Assembly (NCBI RefSeq): GCF_003610555.1
Contig: NZ_RAPQ01000008.1
Location: forward strand, 860,490 to 924,489
Reading direction: 5' to 3'
DNA: 64,000 nt
Source of the DNA: Marinifilum flexuosum
GTDB taxonomy: Bacteria > Bacteroidota > Bacteroidia > Bacteroidales > Marinifilaceae
Made by a program: the position numbers and the translations under genes. The notes beneath the pieces are model-generated. The model ran no database searches. It worked only from the letters and a program-made list of their open reading frames with translations, and had not been told where the DNA came from. Numbering within the stretch: position 1 is the stretch's first letter; each line of letters begins with the position of its first letter. Of this stretch, positions 1 to 8,357 are shown one piece after another.

Positions 1-20
1 TTTATTCTTGTTTTAATAAA

Positions 21-57
21 ATAAAAACCTCTTCTCAACAATAGAAGAGAAGAGGCA
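21..57 (-). terminator. Rho-independent terminator of manA
   Basis: A 9-bp perfect stem (CCTCTTCTC at 28-36 with GAGAAGAGG at 47-55) is followed, reading the minus strand, by a T-rich run. It lies just downstream of the manA stop codon. Confidence 0.75.
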
Positions 58-75
58 ATTTTTATTTAATGAATT

Positions 76-1056
76 CTACTTGATGTAAACTTCAAGAATT
101 TCAGTTTTTCCTTTAGGGAATAGAATAACATTTTCAAGTGCTGCCGGAATCAAAACAGTTTCACCTTTGGTAACTTCTGTGGTAATTCCATCTTCGCTTT
201 CAATTGTGAAATCACCATCCAAGCACATGTAAATTACAAATGAGTCTAATTGAGAGTAATCTTTTTCAATTTGCTTATCGAACTCAAGTGTGTTGGTTGT
301 AAAGTATGGACAACGAACTAATTCTTTAGACTTGTTGATTTCTGTTTCGTAATCAGTTCTGTATTTTTTCTCGAAACTATAATCGATAGCATCAACAGCT
401 AATTCAGTATGTAATTCTCTTGGATTTCCCTGATCATCAGTTCTATTCCAATCGTACATGCGATAAGTTACATCAGAAGTTTGTTGGATTTCTGCCAATA
501 AAATTCCTTTTCCAATGGCATGAACTCTACCTGCAGGAATAAAGAAACAACTTCCTTTTTTAACAGGTTCGTTGTTTAGGATTTCCTCCAGTTTGCCTTC
601 TTCTAGTTTGGCAACATACTTTGCTTTATCAACTTCCTGGTTGAAACCTACGATTAATTCCGATCCTTTATCAGCTTCAATCACGTACCACATTTCAGTT
701 TTTCCAAAGGCATTATGTCTCTCTTTCGAGAGTTCATCGTCTGGGTGCACTTGAATTGATAGTACATCATTGGCATCGATAAATTTGATTAGCAATGGAA
801 ATTCCATACCAAATTGATCGTATACTTTGTCTCCCACCAGGTCGCCCATGTAAACTTCAATAAGCTCCTCAAGATTATTGCCAGCAAGATTACCATTGCT
901 AACAACAGAAATATCTCCTTCAACTCCTGATATTTCCCAACTTTCTCCAGCATTTGGCAGAGGAGAGAAGTCTTTGTTTAAAACTGTTTTTAATTTACTG
1001 CCGCCCCAAATTTTATCTTTTAGGATTGGCTGAAATTTTAAAGGATACAAACTCAT
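76..1056 (-). CDS. manA: Mannose-6-phosphate isomerase, class I
   Basis: Interconverts mannose-6-phosphate and fructose-6-phosphate in the cytoplasm, linking glycolysis to GDP-mannose and surface polysaccharide synthesis. The 326-residue length fits the short bacterial type I cupin family. Zinc-site motifs are visible: QVHPDD at 102-107, KTEMWYV at 119-125 and PAGRVHAIG at 174-182, followed by EIQQTSDVTYRMYDW at 189-203. The C-terminal third is a second, degenerate cupin ending in ILEVYIK. It starts at ATG and is followed by its own terminator, and about 50 bp separate it from the upstream Dabb gene on the same strand, so the two may be co-transcribed. Family assignment is firm; the exact sugar specificity is not provable from sequence. 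Confidence 0.93.
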   Translation of the reverse strand: MSLYPLKFQPILKDKIWGGSKLKTVLNKDFSPLPNAGESWEISGVEGDISVVSNGNLAGNNLEELIEVYMGDLVGDKVYDQFGMEFPLLIKFIDANDVLSIQVHPDDELSKERHNAFGKTEMWYVIEADKGSELIVGFNQEVDKAKYVAKLEEGKLEEILNNEPVKKGSCFFIPAGRVHAIGKGILLAEIQQTSDVTYRMYDWNRTDDQGNPRELHTELAVDAIDYSFEKKYRTDYETEINKSKELVRCPYFTTNTLEFDKQIEKDYSQLDSFVIYMCLDGDFTIESEDGITTEVTKGETVLIPAALENVILFPKGKTEILEVYIK

Positions 1057-1107
1057 TTTTGTACAATTAAATAATTTGATTGATGTTTTATGTGGCTTTT
1101 GGGACTA

Positions 1108-1410
1108 TTAAAATTCGTAGTCAATAACTTTTCGGTCAATTGCCATTTCCTTAATCACTTCAACAGCTTTCATATGATCAGGGTGTTTAGCATATACCGA
1201 TAAGGCGTCCAGATTTTCAATATCAACATTCACAATAAAATCATATGAAGCATCTGATTTTAATTGGTCGAAACCTATTTGTAAAAACTTGATTTCTGGA
1301 ATTGTATTATCTAATCCGTCAAAGGCTTTTACTAATCTTTCCTGATAAATCTTCTCCTCCTGTTCAGACCCGAAAGCCTTGAACTTAAACATTGCAATGT
1401 GTTTGATCAT
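1108..1410 (-). CDS. Dabb (stress-responsive alpha/beta barrel) domain protein
   Basis: This 100-residue protein is one Dabb ferredoxin-like domain. It begins MIKHIAMFKFK, a typical Dabb first strand, has a central DASYDFIVNVDIEN strand, and carries the YAKHPDHMKAVEVIKE segment that resembles the family's HPdH motif. Such proteins form small dimeric barrels; most are of unknown function and a few are cyclases or stress proteins. Nothing in the sequence identifies a substrate. It lies upstream of manA on the same strand and divergently from udk, so the roughly 90-bp gap at 1411-1499 should hold promoters in both directions. Confidence 0.8.
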   Translation of the reverse strand: MIKHIAMFKFKAFGSEQEEKIYQERLVKAFDGLDNTIPEIKFLQIGFDQLKSDASYDFIVNVDIENLDALSVYAKHPDHMKAVEVIKEMAIDRKVIDYEF

Positions 1411-1499
1411 TTCAATTCTTTTTTAAATAATTAGTAATTTGCTTGCCGAATTATTGCAAAAGTATCAATTTTGCAGCAAACATCTAAATATCATACAAC

Positions 1500-2117
1500 A
1501 TGTTGATTATTGGAATTGCAGGAGGTACCGGATCGGGTAAAACTACAGTTGTCAGAAAAATTATAGAGAAATTACCACAGGGTGAAGTGGCTGTGTTGCC
1601 ACAGGATTCTTACTATAGAGATAATGCTGATATGCCATTGGAAGAACGTCAGGAAATAAATTTTGATCATCCACGTTCGGTTGAATTTGAGCTGTTAGTG
1701 GAACACATTAAAAAACTTAAGAATGGAGAAGCAATTGATCAGCCTATTTACTCATATTTAACCTGTTTGCGTTCTGAAGAAACCATTAAGGTTGAACCAA
1801 AAGAAGTTGTAATTATTGAAGGGATTTTGGCCTTAACACAACCTGAACTACGCGATTTAATGGATTTGAAAATATTTGTTGATTGCGATGCTGATGATCG
1901 ATTGAATCGAGTGATCAAAAGAGACATTGTAGAACGAGGAAGATCGGTAAATAAAGTGCTGGATCGTTATGAAAAAACAGTAAAACCAATGCACTTGCAA
2001 TTTATTGAACCATCGAAAAGATATGCCGATATTATTGTACCTCAAGGAGGAAATAACGTAGTTGCCATTAATATTCTTACCCATTTTATTGAGAAGAATT
2101 TGATTGTAAAACTATAA
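1500..2117 (+). CDS. udk: Uridine kinase
   Basis: Phosphorylates uridine and cytidine to UMP and CMP in pyrimidine salvage, in the cytoplasm. The 205 residues match the usual bacterial length. Visible features are the Walker A loop GGTGSGKTT at residues 8-16, the LPQDSYYRD substrate segment near 33-41, NFDHPRSVE near 54-62, and VVIIEGILAL around 103-112. The ERGRSV segment is the usual phosphate-binding lid. It starts at ATG and is followed by a strong terminator, so it is probably a single-gene unit. Confidence 0.95.
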   Translation: MLIIGIAGGTGSGKTTVVRKIIEKLPQGEVAVLPQDSYYRDNADMPLEERQEINFDHPRSVEFELLVEHIKKLKNGEAIDQPIYSYLTCLRSEETIKVEPKEVVIIEGILALTQPELRDLMDLKIFVDCDADDRLNRVIKRDIVERGRSVNKVLDRYEKTVKPMHLQFIEPSKRYADIIVPQGGNNVVAINILTHFIEKNLIVKL

Positions 2118-2134
2118 TTGTTAATAAGATATTG

Positions 2135-2166
2135 AAAGGAGACTTTGTTTGAGTCTCCTTTTTTTA
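2135..2166 (+). terminator. Rho-independent terminator after udk
   Basis: The stem AAGGAGAC / GTCTCCTT with loop tttgtttga is followed by a run of T, 18 bp after the udk stop codon. Confidence 0.85.
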
Positions 2167-2200
2167 TAACTTTTCACTTTATTTATGATAAATCATTGCC

Positions 2201-2923
2201 ATGCTTAATAAAATCAAAGCCGACAGTTTACTTTTTATTGATATTGAGACTGTTTCGGGAACAGGAGATTTTGAAGAACTTTCACCCAAGCTTCAGGATT
2301 TGTGGGAAAAGAAATCTAACTATTTCAGAAAAGAAGATGAATCAGCTGCTGATGTTTATCAACGGGCTGGAATATATGCAGAGTTTGGGAAAATTGTGTG
2401 CATATCAACAGGAATGATCACCTACAAAGAAGGCGGACGTAAATTTGTGGCCAAGTCTTTTTATGGGGATGATGAGCGATTGTTGTTGGAGGAATTTGGT
2501 GATATGCTTACTCGATTTTGCAGTAAACCTTATAGAAATCTTTGTGCACACAACGGCAAAGAATTCGATTTTCCGTATATCGCGAGACGTATGCTCATTA
2601 ATGGAATAAACTTGCCAGATATTTTGGATATTGCAGGGAAAAAACCTTGGGAAGTACAGTTTATCGATACTATGGAACTGTGGAAGTTTGGTGATTACAA
2701 ACATTACACATCATTGGCCTTACTGTGCGAAGTGTTTAATATTCCAACTCCGAAAGATGATATTGATGGATCGATGGTAGGAGAAGTGTATTGGAAAGAT
2801 GGAGATTTGGAGCGAATTGCAATTTATTGCGAGAAAGATATTCTTGCAACAGCCCAACTGTTTCTGCGATATCAGGGAGAAGATTTGATTCCAGAAGAGA
2901 ATTTTGAAAGAATATTGTTGTAA
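2201..2923 (+). CDS. PolB-like predicted 3'-5' exonuclease (DEDDy)
   Basis: This 240-residue protein has the RNase H-like exonuclease fold of the family of stand-alone proteins related to the proofreading domain of DNA polymerase B. The four acidic residues and tyrosine of a DEDDy active site are readable: D14 and E16 in FIDIET, D123 in HNGKEFDFPYIARR, and Y209 with D213 in YCEKD. It should therefore digest DNA or RNA from the 3' end. The physiological substrate is not known for this family. It sits alone between the udk terminator and a lipoprotein gene, so context gives no help. Confidence 0.82.
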   Translation: MLNKIKADSLLFIDIETVSGTGDFEELSPKLQDLWEKKSNYFRKEDESAADVYQRAGIYAEFGKIVCISTGMITYKEGGRKFVAKSFYGDDERLLLEEFGDMLTRFCSKPYRNLCAHNGKEFDFPYIARRMLINGINLPDILDIAGKKPWEVQFIDTMELWKFGDYKHYTSLALLCEVFNIPTPKDDIDGSMVGEVYWKDGDLERIAIYCEKDILATAQLFLRYQGEDLIPEENFERILL

Positions 2924-3013
2924 TAATCTTTGTTATTATACAATAATTTAACTTTTTTCGTGTTTAACAATTCAATTAAAGAGTAATAATCTAAACCTGA
3001 AAATATTAATAGA

Positions 3014-4126
3014 ATGAAGCATTCAATTTATAAAAAGCTATCATTAGCCCTAACTTTATTAGGAGCCCTTTCGTTGTTTTCTTGCGGTGGAAGTAGTGGC
3101 GGCGAAGAGGAAGAATTTGAATTCAAAGCATCTGATCTTACCAACAAATATTGGTATGCCAATCCATATAGAAATCAAAATTTCGCTACTGATGATGCAC
3201 TGTTGGTGTATAAATTTAATGGAAATGGAGATTTGGTTAAGCAAGAATATAGTGGTAGAAGGGATAATGATAAAGCGGGCACCTGGAATTTATCGAAAGA
3301 TAATACACTAACGATAAATGATAAAACGACTGGAAATGTTCGTGAGTATACAATTGATAGATCATCATCAGGTACGCATCTGGTTTTAAGAGGAGGTGTT
3401 TCTGTTGGCAATTGGGACTTTTATTCCGATTTGACAGAACTGAAAGATTTAACAGCTGATGCAGCTATAGTAAAAGAAGTTGTTCTGTCGAATGGCAGTT
3501 TTGTGAATAAATATAGATATGACTTTGAGGTAAAAGGAGAATTCATATCACAAGCAAAGGTAATTTTAGAATCGAATAGTTTTGAATTGGTAAAATCTGC
3601 GAATGCTGATGATAAGGTAGTCTGGAGGTTAAAAGAAGCTGATGCAAAAAAATATTTTGAAACTTTTAAAGGTGAGGAGTTGGTTAAATTCTATGTGAAA
3701 ATGAATTCGGGTGATGAGTATAAATTTGAAGATAGAATTGAAAATGTAGACATTGAAGCTCTTAATGTTGAATCTGTAAAAAATCCAGAGCACATTACTG
3801 GAACGGGACCATTATCAGTTACAGTAGAATGGAAAGCTATTGATAATGCAAGTGCATACTACTACGTGCAAATTTTAAATTCCAATAAAGACGAAAATAA
3901 CCCACTGGTAACCTCAAATTGGCAACCAGCCTCTAATGAGGATTGGCAAAGTATTGAGCTTGAAGAAGGGGATGCAGGAGATTTTGGATTGAATCTTGGT
4001 GATGTTTTTTACGTTAAAGTTGTGGCATATCTATACGAAGAAGGTATCGAGCCTTATCAAGGAGACATTCATGATTTTAACAAGCAGGCAAAATCACAGT
4101 ATATCCGATCTGGAGGCGAGTGGTAA
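3014..4126 (+). CDS. Surface-type lipoprotein of unknown function
   Basis: 370 residues. The start has a lipoprotein signal: a basic N-terminus, a hydrophobic core and the lipobox LFSC with Cys24. The next residues, GGSSGGEEEE, are acidic right after the lipidated cysteine, which resembles the Bacteroidota export signal that sends lipoproteins to the cell surface (inference). Residues about 40-130 look like a beta-rich lipocalin-type domain (NKYWYANPYR, GTWNLSKDNTLTIND). Residues about 255-365 (GPLSVTVEWKAIDNASAYYYVQI) look like a fibronectin type III-like domain. No catalytic motif was seen. It is followed by a terminator and then a repeat array. Confidence 0.7.
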   Translation: MKHSIYKKLSLALTLLGALSLFSCGGSSGGEEEEFEFKASDLTNKYWYANPYRNQNFATDDALLVYKFNGNGDLVKQEYSGRRDNDKAGTWNLSKDNTLTINDKTTGNVREYTIDRSSSGTHLVLRGGVSVGNWDFYSDLTELKDLTADAAIVKEVVLSNGSFVNKYRYDFEVKGEFISQAKVILESNSFELVKSANADDKVVWRLKEADAKKYFETFKGEELVKFYVKMNSGDEYKFEDRIENVDIEALNVESVKNPEHITGTGPLSVTVEWKAIDNASAYYYVQILNSNKDENNPLVTSNWQPASNEDWQSIELEEGDAGDFGLNLGDVFYVKVVAYLYEEGIEPYQGDIHDFNKQAKSQYIRSGGEW

Positions 4127-4153
4127 TATAGAAGAGAATATTGACAAATAAAT

Positions 4154-4198
4154 GAAAGGGCTGTATCAAAAAAGATGAAACAGCCCTTTCCGTTTTTA
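4154..4198 (+). terminator. Rho-independent terminator after the lipoprotein gene
   Basis: The 11-bp stem GAAAGGGCTGT (4154-4164) / ACAGCCCTTTC (4180-4190) is followed by cgttttt. Confidence 0.8.
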
Positions 4199-4225
4199 GT
4201 ACTGATACTTCTTTGGCAAATGAAT

Positions 4226-4464
4226 TCCTCCGCCAGCGTGCGGACTCATCGAAAAAATAATTGACGTGTTCCGCCAGCGGAAGAGCTCATCAAAAAATTA
4301 ATTGATGTGTTCCGCCGGCGTGCGAGCTTGTCAAAAAAATAAATGATCACTTCCGCCAGCGTACGGACTCATCAAAAAATTAATTGACGTGTTCCGCCAG
4401 CGGAAGAGCTCATCAAAAAATTAATTGATGTGATCCGTCAGCGGAAGAGCTTGTTTAATGTTTG
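4226..4464. repeat. 41-bp tandem repeat array, about 5.8 copies, with 123-bp higher-order period
   Basis: Copies start at 4226/4228, 4269, 4310, 4351, 4392 and 4433. A typical unit is TTCCGCCAGCGGAA, then GAGCTCATCAAAAAATTAAT, then TGATGTG. The perfect palindrome TTCCGC-CA-GCGGAA heads copies 2 and 5, and a variant with CGTGCGGA or CGTACGGA heads copies 1, 3 and 4. Copies 1-2-3 correspond in order to copies 4-5-6 (copy 1 like 4, copy 2 nearly identical to 5, copy 3 like 6 at GAGCTTGT), so a trimer has been duplicated. It fills the convergent gap between a lipoprotein gene and a hydrolase gene and has no convincing reading frame. Confidence 0.9.
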
Positions 4465-4496
4465 AATAAAAGTGTGTATTATCTTCTTGTGTAAAA

Positions 4497-5306
4497 TTAA
4501 TCCAGCACAAAATATTCAACAGTTTTAACCAGTAATCTAGGTTGTTCTGCATGAACCCAGTGTCCAGCTTTTGGAACAGTGGTGATTTCAGCATAGGGGA
4601 AAATGGTTCGAATTAGCTGATGATCTTCATCGGTAATGTAATTAGAGTTTTCGCCTTTTATAAATAGAACAGGAAAGCCTGTAATGCCTTTCCCTTTCTG
4701 AAACTTCTCCTTATCCATGCCATCCATAATTTGTGGTAAATATTCACTAATGGTTTTGATGTTAAGTTTCCAAACAAACTCTTTGTTATCGTTTCGTTTT
4801 AAATTTTTGAGAAGAAATTGTCGTACTCGTTCGCTTGAAATATTTTCAGTTAACTTTTGGTCGATTTCTGTTCTGCTTTTGTATGCTGATAAATTAAAAT
4901 TCAACATTGCCGAAACGATATTTTCATGATCGATTGTTTGTGGAGCGTAATCAGAAATTTTTGTGTAATTTTTTGGTGCAATATCGGCTACAATTAAATT
5001 GTTTACCCTTTCAGGATAATCAGCAGCAAAAAACATTATGGTTTTTCCTCCCATTGAATGACCTAGTAAGCTAGCCTTTTCAATTTTGTGATCATCCATA
5101 AACTCCAGTAAATCTTCTTTCTGATCCTCGTAGGTATGCGAATCGGAATGAGGGGAAGCTCCATGATTTCTTTGATCCAAAATAAATACTTCGAAATTGT
5201 TGCCCAATTCTTTGGCAACATTCAACCAGTTATCCGAAGAGCCATATAATCCGTGAACAATGATTAATGGATATCCTTCTCCGACTTTTCTATAATTCAA
5301 CTTCAT
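4497..5306 (-). CDS. Alpha/beta-fold hydrolase (YbfF-like esterase)
   Basis: 269 residues, the size of the YbfF/proline-iminopeptidase-like branch of alpha/beta hydrolases. The oxyanion HGLYGS is at 18-23, the nucleophile elbow GHSMGG at 82-87 (Ser84), and the catalytic histidine in AGHWVHAEQP near 245-254. FILDQRNHGASPHS near 41-54 is typical of YbfF-type esterases. It probably hydrolyses short acyl esters or thioesters in the cytoplasm, as there is no signal peptide. The downstream side is the 41-bp repeat array and the upstream side is a MITE-like element, so it stands alone. Confidence 0.85.
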   Translation of the reverse strand: MKLNYRKVGEGYPLIIVHGLYGSSDNWLNVAKELGNNFEVFILDQRNHGASPHSDSHTYEDQKEDLLEFMDDHKIEKASLLGHSMGGKTIMFFAADYPERVNNLIVADIAPKNYTKISDYAPQTIDHENIVSAMLNFNLSAYKSRTEIDQKLTENISSERVRQFLLKNLKRNDNKEFVWKLNIKTISEYLPQIMDGMDKEKFQKGKGITGFPVLFIKGENSNYITDEDHQLIRTIFPYAEITTVPKAGHWVHAEQPRLLVKTVEYFVLD

Positions 5307-5322
5307 AATGGTAAAGATATAA

Positions 5323-5581
5323 TAACCTGAGTTCGAATTAAAACATTGTCACAGTTTACACTGATTTTGAGTAGAAATTTTCGAAGGAATATCGGGATAT
5401 TTCGAGGTGATTTGAGGAAGTTTATGCCAAAAGCATGTAAATTCTTTGAAAAAATCATTTTCATCTAATCTTTTCGTTAAAAATTCTTCAAAATATCCCG
5501 ATATTCTTTCAGATTTTTTTTAAACAAATCTTGAATAAATCTGATTTTCTGTGTCGGATATTTTAAACCGAACTCAGGTTA
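5323..5581. mobile_element. MITE-like palindromic element, 259 bp, no ORF
   Basis: The ends are 13-bp perfect inverted repeats: TAACCTGAGTTCG at 5323-5335 and CGAACTCAGGTTA at 5569-5581. A second perfect inverted pair of 16 bp is nested inside: GAATATCGGGATATTT at 5387-5402 and AAATATCCCGATATTC at 5491-5506. The arms between them are A+T rich and partly similar as reverse complements. No protein is encoded. The structure fits a non-autonomous miniature transposable element or a large regulatory palindrome; target-site duplications could not be confidently assigned. Confidence 0.65.
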
Positions 5582-5596
5582 CCAGATAATTAGATT

Positions 5597-5632
5597 GCAA
5601 AAAGAAAGGGTGCCGTGCTGGCACCCTTCAAA
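5597..5632 (-). terminator. Rho-independent terminator of pdxJ
   Basis: The stem AAGGGTGCC / GGCACCCTT with a 5-nt loop is followed on the minus strand by TTTCTTTTT. It lies 19 bp past the pdxJ stop codon. Confidence 0.85.
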
Positions 5633-5650
5633 AAATATATCTTGTAAATA

Positions 5651-6364
5651 TTATTTAAGACATTTTTTATACATCTGTACTGTGTTTTCTAATCCAAAGT
5701 ACAAAGCATCAGAAATTAGAGCATGACCAATCGAAACTTCGGCCAAATTTGGAATTTCCTGATAGAAATACTGAAGATTTTCCAAACTTAAATCGTGACC
5801 AGCATTAATTTCAAGACCTAACTCGTGGGCTCTTTTTGCTGCAGTAACAAATGGACGAATAGCAGCTTCTTTATCTTCCGGATATTCTGTTGCGTAAGGC
5901 TCCGTATACAATTCAATACGATCAGTTCCTGTTGCTACAGCACCTTCAACATTTGTTAAATTGGTATCAACAAAAATTGAGGTTCTGATTCCTGCAGCTT
6001 TAAATTGAGAAATAATTTCGATTAAAAGATCCTTGTTCTTTACTGTATCCCAACCTGCATTTGAAGTGATGGCTTCTGGTGGATCAGGAACTAAGGTTAC
6101 CTGCTCTGGTTTTACCTCAAGAACTAAATCGATAAAATCTTGCGAAGGATACCCTTCAATATTGAATTCGGTAGTTACCAATGGTTTTAAATCCCTAACA
6201 TCTTGATAGCGAATATGTCTCTCATCTGGACGCGGATGAACGGTAATTCCTTCAGCTCCAAAACGTTCGCAGTTAACTGCTGCCTCGCAAACATTAGGAG
6301 TATTGCCACCGCGGGCATTTCGTAATGTTGCAATTTTGTTTATATTTACACTAAGTCTAGTCAT
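5651..6364 (-). CDS. pdxJ: Pyridoxine 5'-phosphate synthase
   Basis: Condenses 1-deoxy-xylulose-5-phosphate with 3-amino-2-oxopropyl phosphate to make pyridoxine 5'-phosphate, in the DXP-dependent vitamin B6 pathway. The 237-residue TIM barrel has the usual length. Family motifs are clear: [18 protein letters not shown] near 4-21, [17 protein letters not shown] at 40-56 with the active-site H, R and E residues, [12 protein letters not shown] near 93-104, and [17 protein letters not shown] near 187-203. It starts at ATG and is divergent from the CBS-domain gene across about 105 bp. No pdxA is seen in the window. Confidence 0.95.
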   Translation of the reverse strand: MTRLSVNINKIATLRNARGGNTPNVCEAAVNCERFGAEGITVHPRPDERHIRYQDVRDLKPLVTTEFNIEGYPSQDFIDLVLEVKPEQVTLVPDPPEAITSNAGWDTVKNKDLLIEIISQFKAAGIRTSIFVDTNLTNVEGAVATGTDRIELYTEPYATEYPEDKEAAIRPFVTAAKRAHELGLEINAGHDLSLENLQYFYQEIPNLAEVSIGHALISDALYFGLENTVQMYKKCLK

Positions 6365-6469
6365 TTTAATAGAATCTTAATTGATTAAAATGTAAGGTAA
6401 GCGCAGTTTAAAAATCGTAACTCATTTACCTATCGGCAAAAATATAAGTAATTCCTAGAAAAACTATTT

Positions 6470-7135
6470 ATGATCGCAAAAGATTTAATTTCTGATGTAG
6501 TTCCTGTTTTAAGGGAAACGGATACTGGAATTCAGGCACTAAACTGGATGGAGATTTTTCGTGTATCTCATTTGCCAATTGTGAAAGGAGATGAGTTTTT
6601 AGGTTTGATATCGGATAATGATATCTATGACCTAAATCAGGCAGAGGAGCCAATAGGAAAGCAAAAGTTGTCTTTGTTTAGCCCATATGTAATGGAAAAT
6701 CACCATATATATGATGTTATTGAGATTATATCACGACTTAAACTTACCGTAATTCCCGTTTTAGAAGACGAGAAAACATATGTGGGCCTAATTACGCTTA
6801 ATGATTTAATGCAGTATATCGAAAGGATTTATTCCGTTCGAGAGCCAGGGGGTATTATTGTGTTGGATCTTAATTCGGTTGACTATTCCCTTAGCGAGAT
6901 TTCAAGAATTATTGAAAGTAACGATGCTAAAATATTAAGTCTGTATGTGAAGTCAGCGACTGATTCCAGAAAAATAGAGCTCACCATAAAAATAAATCGT
7001 AGCAACCTAACCTCAATAATTCAAACTTTTTTACGTTACGATTATACAATAAAGACAACTTATGTGCGTGAAGATGATATGAAAGACATGTTAGAGGATC
7101 GTTACAATTCGTTTATGCGATTTCTGAACATCTGA
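6470..7135 (+). CDS. CBS-domain protein with C-terminal ACT-like region
   Basis: 221 residues. Two CBS motifs fill residues about 1-125 (LPIVKGDEFLGLISDNDIYD and VIPVLEDEKTYVGLITLNDLM segments). These usually bind adenine nucleotides and sense energy state. Residues about 130-205 (GIIVLDLNSVDYSLSEISRIIESNDAKILSL) resemble an ACT-like small-molecule-binding domain. There is no catalytic domain and no signal peptide, so this is probably a cytoplasmic sensor or regulator subunit. It sits directly upstream of nadK on the same strand, a neighbourship common in Bacteroidota between pdxJ and nadK. The partner is unknown. Confidence 0.8.
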   Translation: MIAKDLISDVVPVLRETDTGIQALNWMEIFRVSHLPIVKGDEFLGLISDNDIYDLNQAEEPIGKQKLSLFSPYVMENHHIYDVIEIISRLKLTVIPVLEDEKTYVGLITLNDLMQYIERIYSVREPGGIIVLDLNSVDYSLSEISRIIESNDAKILSLYVKSATDSRKIELTIKINRSNLTSIIQTFLRYDYTIKTTYVREDDMKDMLEDRYNSFMRFLNI

Positions 7136-7186
7136 TTAAATCTTCAAATCTTTATTGAATTAAGTTTCCCGATCAAGAGAAACTTT

Positions 7187-7194
7187 TATATTTG
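7187..7194 (+). promoter_or_regulatory. Candidate -7 promoter box for nadK
   Basis: TATATTTG matches the Bacteroidota sigma-ABfrA -7 consensus TAnnTTTG, 70 bp before the nadK start. The -33 region has only TTTC. Prediction from consensus only. Confidence 0.45.
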
Positions 7195-7264
7195 CTTTTA
7201 CAGATATTGAATGCGTTAATGTGGGCAATTGTCTGTGAAAATCAATAAAACAAACACAAATTAG

Positions 7265-8149
7265 ATGAAAATAGCTCTTTTTGGTCGACTTTTTAATGAA
7301 AGTTTCACCGATAGCTTTAAACTCATGTTCGACGAGTTTGCCAAACACAATGTGGAGGTAGACATATACGAACCATTTTACGATTTTTTAATTCGTGAAA
7401 TCAATTTTAAACCACCCGTTAATGGATATTACAAGGGGTGTGATGATTTGAATAAGGATGTAGATTTCGTTTTCTCTATTGGAGGAGATGGAACTTTTCT
7501 GGAAGCGGTAACTATTGTGCGAGATGCGGGAATTCCAATTGTAGGGATCAATAGTGGTAGATTAGGATTTATGGCAGATATTGCGCAGGATGAAATTCCA
7601 CAGGCATTATCAGACATCTTTGAGGGGAATTATACCATCGAGGAAAGGAACTTGCTTCAGTTGGAAACCTCAAAAAATGGATTATTTCCTGAATTCAATT
7701 ATGCACTTAACGAGTTCACCGTGCATAAGACCGATACAGCTTCAATGATTACCATTCATACATATTTAAATAATGAATATTTGAATTCCTATTGGGCTGA
7801 TGGTTTAATTATTGCTACACCAACAGGTTCAACAGCGTATTCATTAAGTGTGGGTGGACCTATACTGGTTCCTAATACTCAGAATTTTATTATTTCTCCA
7901 ATTTCGCCTCATAACTTAACGGTTCGTCCTATTGTGGTGCCAAATTATCATGAAATTACTTTGAAGGTAGAGGGGAGAAGTGATAGCTATTTAGCTTCCT
8001 TGGATTCTCGTTCATGTACATTTGACTCTTCAATTGAACTTAAAATAAAAAAATCAGATTTTAAAATTAGAGTTTTAAAATTGAAAACTCACAGCTTTTA
8101 CGGAACCTTACGCAATAAGCTAATGTGGGGCGTTGATAAACGTAATTAA
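7265..8149 (+). CDS. nadK: NAD kinase
   Basis: Phosphorylates NAD+ to NADP+ in the cytoplasm. 294 residues is the normal bacterial length. The diagnostic GGDGT motif is at 73-77 (FSIGGDGTFLEA), the NE motif occurs in ALNEFTVHKTDTASM near 150-165, and the conserved glycine-rich stretch DGLIIATPTGSTAYSLS with GGP follows near 180-200. It starts at ATG after a TATATTTG promoter box. It opens a run of plus-strand genes that continues with envelope genes up to murI, though a separate promoter probably precedes the next gene. Confidence 0.96.
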   Translation: MKIALFGRLFNESFTDSFKLMFDEFAKHNVEVDIYEPFYDFLIREINFKPPVNGYYKGCDDLNKDVDFVFSIGGDGTFLEAVTIVRDAGIPIVGINSGRLGFMADIAQDEIPQALSDIFEGNYTIEERNLLQLETSKNGLFPEFNYALNEFTVHKTDTASMITIHTYLNNEYLNSYWADGLIIATPTGSTAYSLSVGGPILVPNTQNFIISPISPHNLTVRPIVVPNYHEITLKVEGRSDSYLASLDSRSCTFDSSIELKIKKSDFKIRVLKLKTHSFYGTLRNKLMWGVDKRN

Positions 8150-8242
8150 TAATCTAAGTGATACTGTTTTTCATTTTAACAAAATTTAACTCGATAGACA
8201 TTATATTTTACCCCTGAAATAAGGATTTTTAAGATTATATGT

Positions 8243-8250
8243 TACTTTTG
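8243..8250 (+). promoter_or_regulatory. Candidate -7 promoter box for the envelope gene block
   Basis: TACTTTTG matches TAnnTTTG. It lies about 108 bp upstream of the DUF6089 gene and may drive the block running to ompH or murI. The -33 TTG element is weak (TTTTT only). Confidence 0.4.
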
Positions 8251-8357
8251 TAGCTTGTGAATGAAATTTGGGAGAATGCATCCTGTTTTAACAGGGCTTT
8301 AAAGCGATATGCGACGCTCTCAAATCAATTTTACAGGTGAAAAACAAACTTGTTTTT

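Noticed and set aside
2145-2417. Plus-strand open frame over the start of the exonuclease gene
   Set aside because: It starts inside the udk terminator and overlaps the exonuclease frame; the exonuclease frame has clear motifs.
4226-4464. CRISPR array
   Set aside because: Units are contiguous at 41 bp with no variable spacers, and no cas genes are near.
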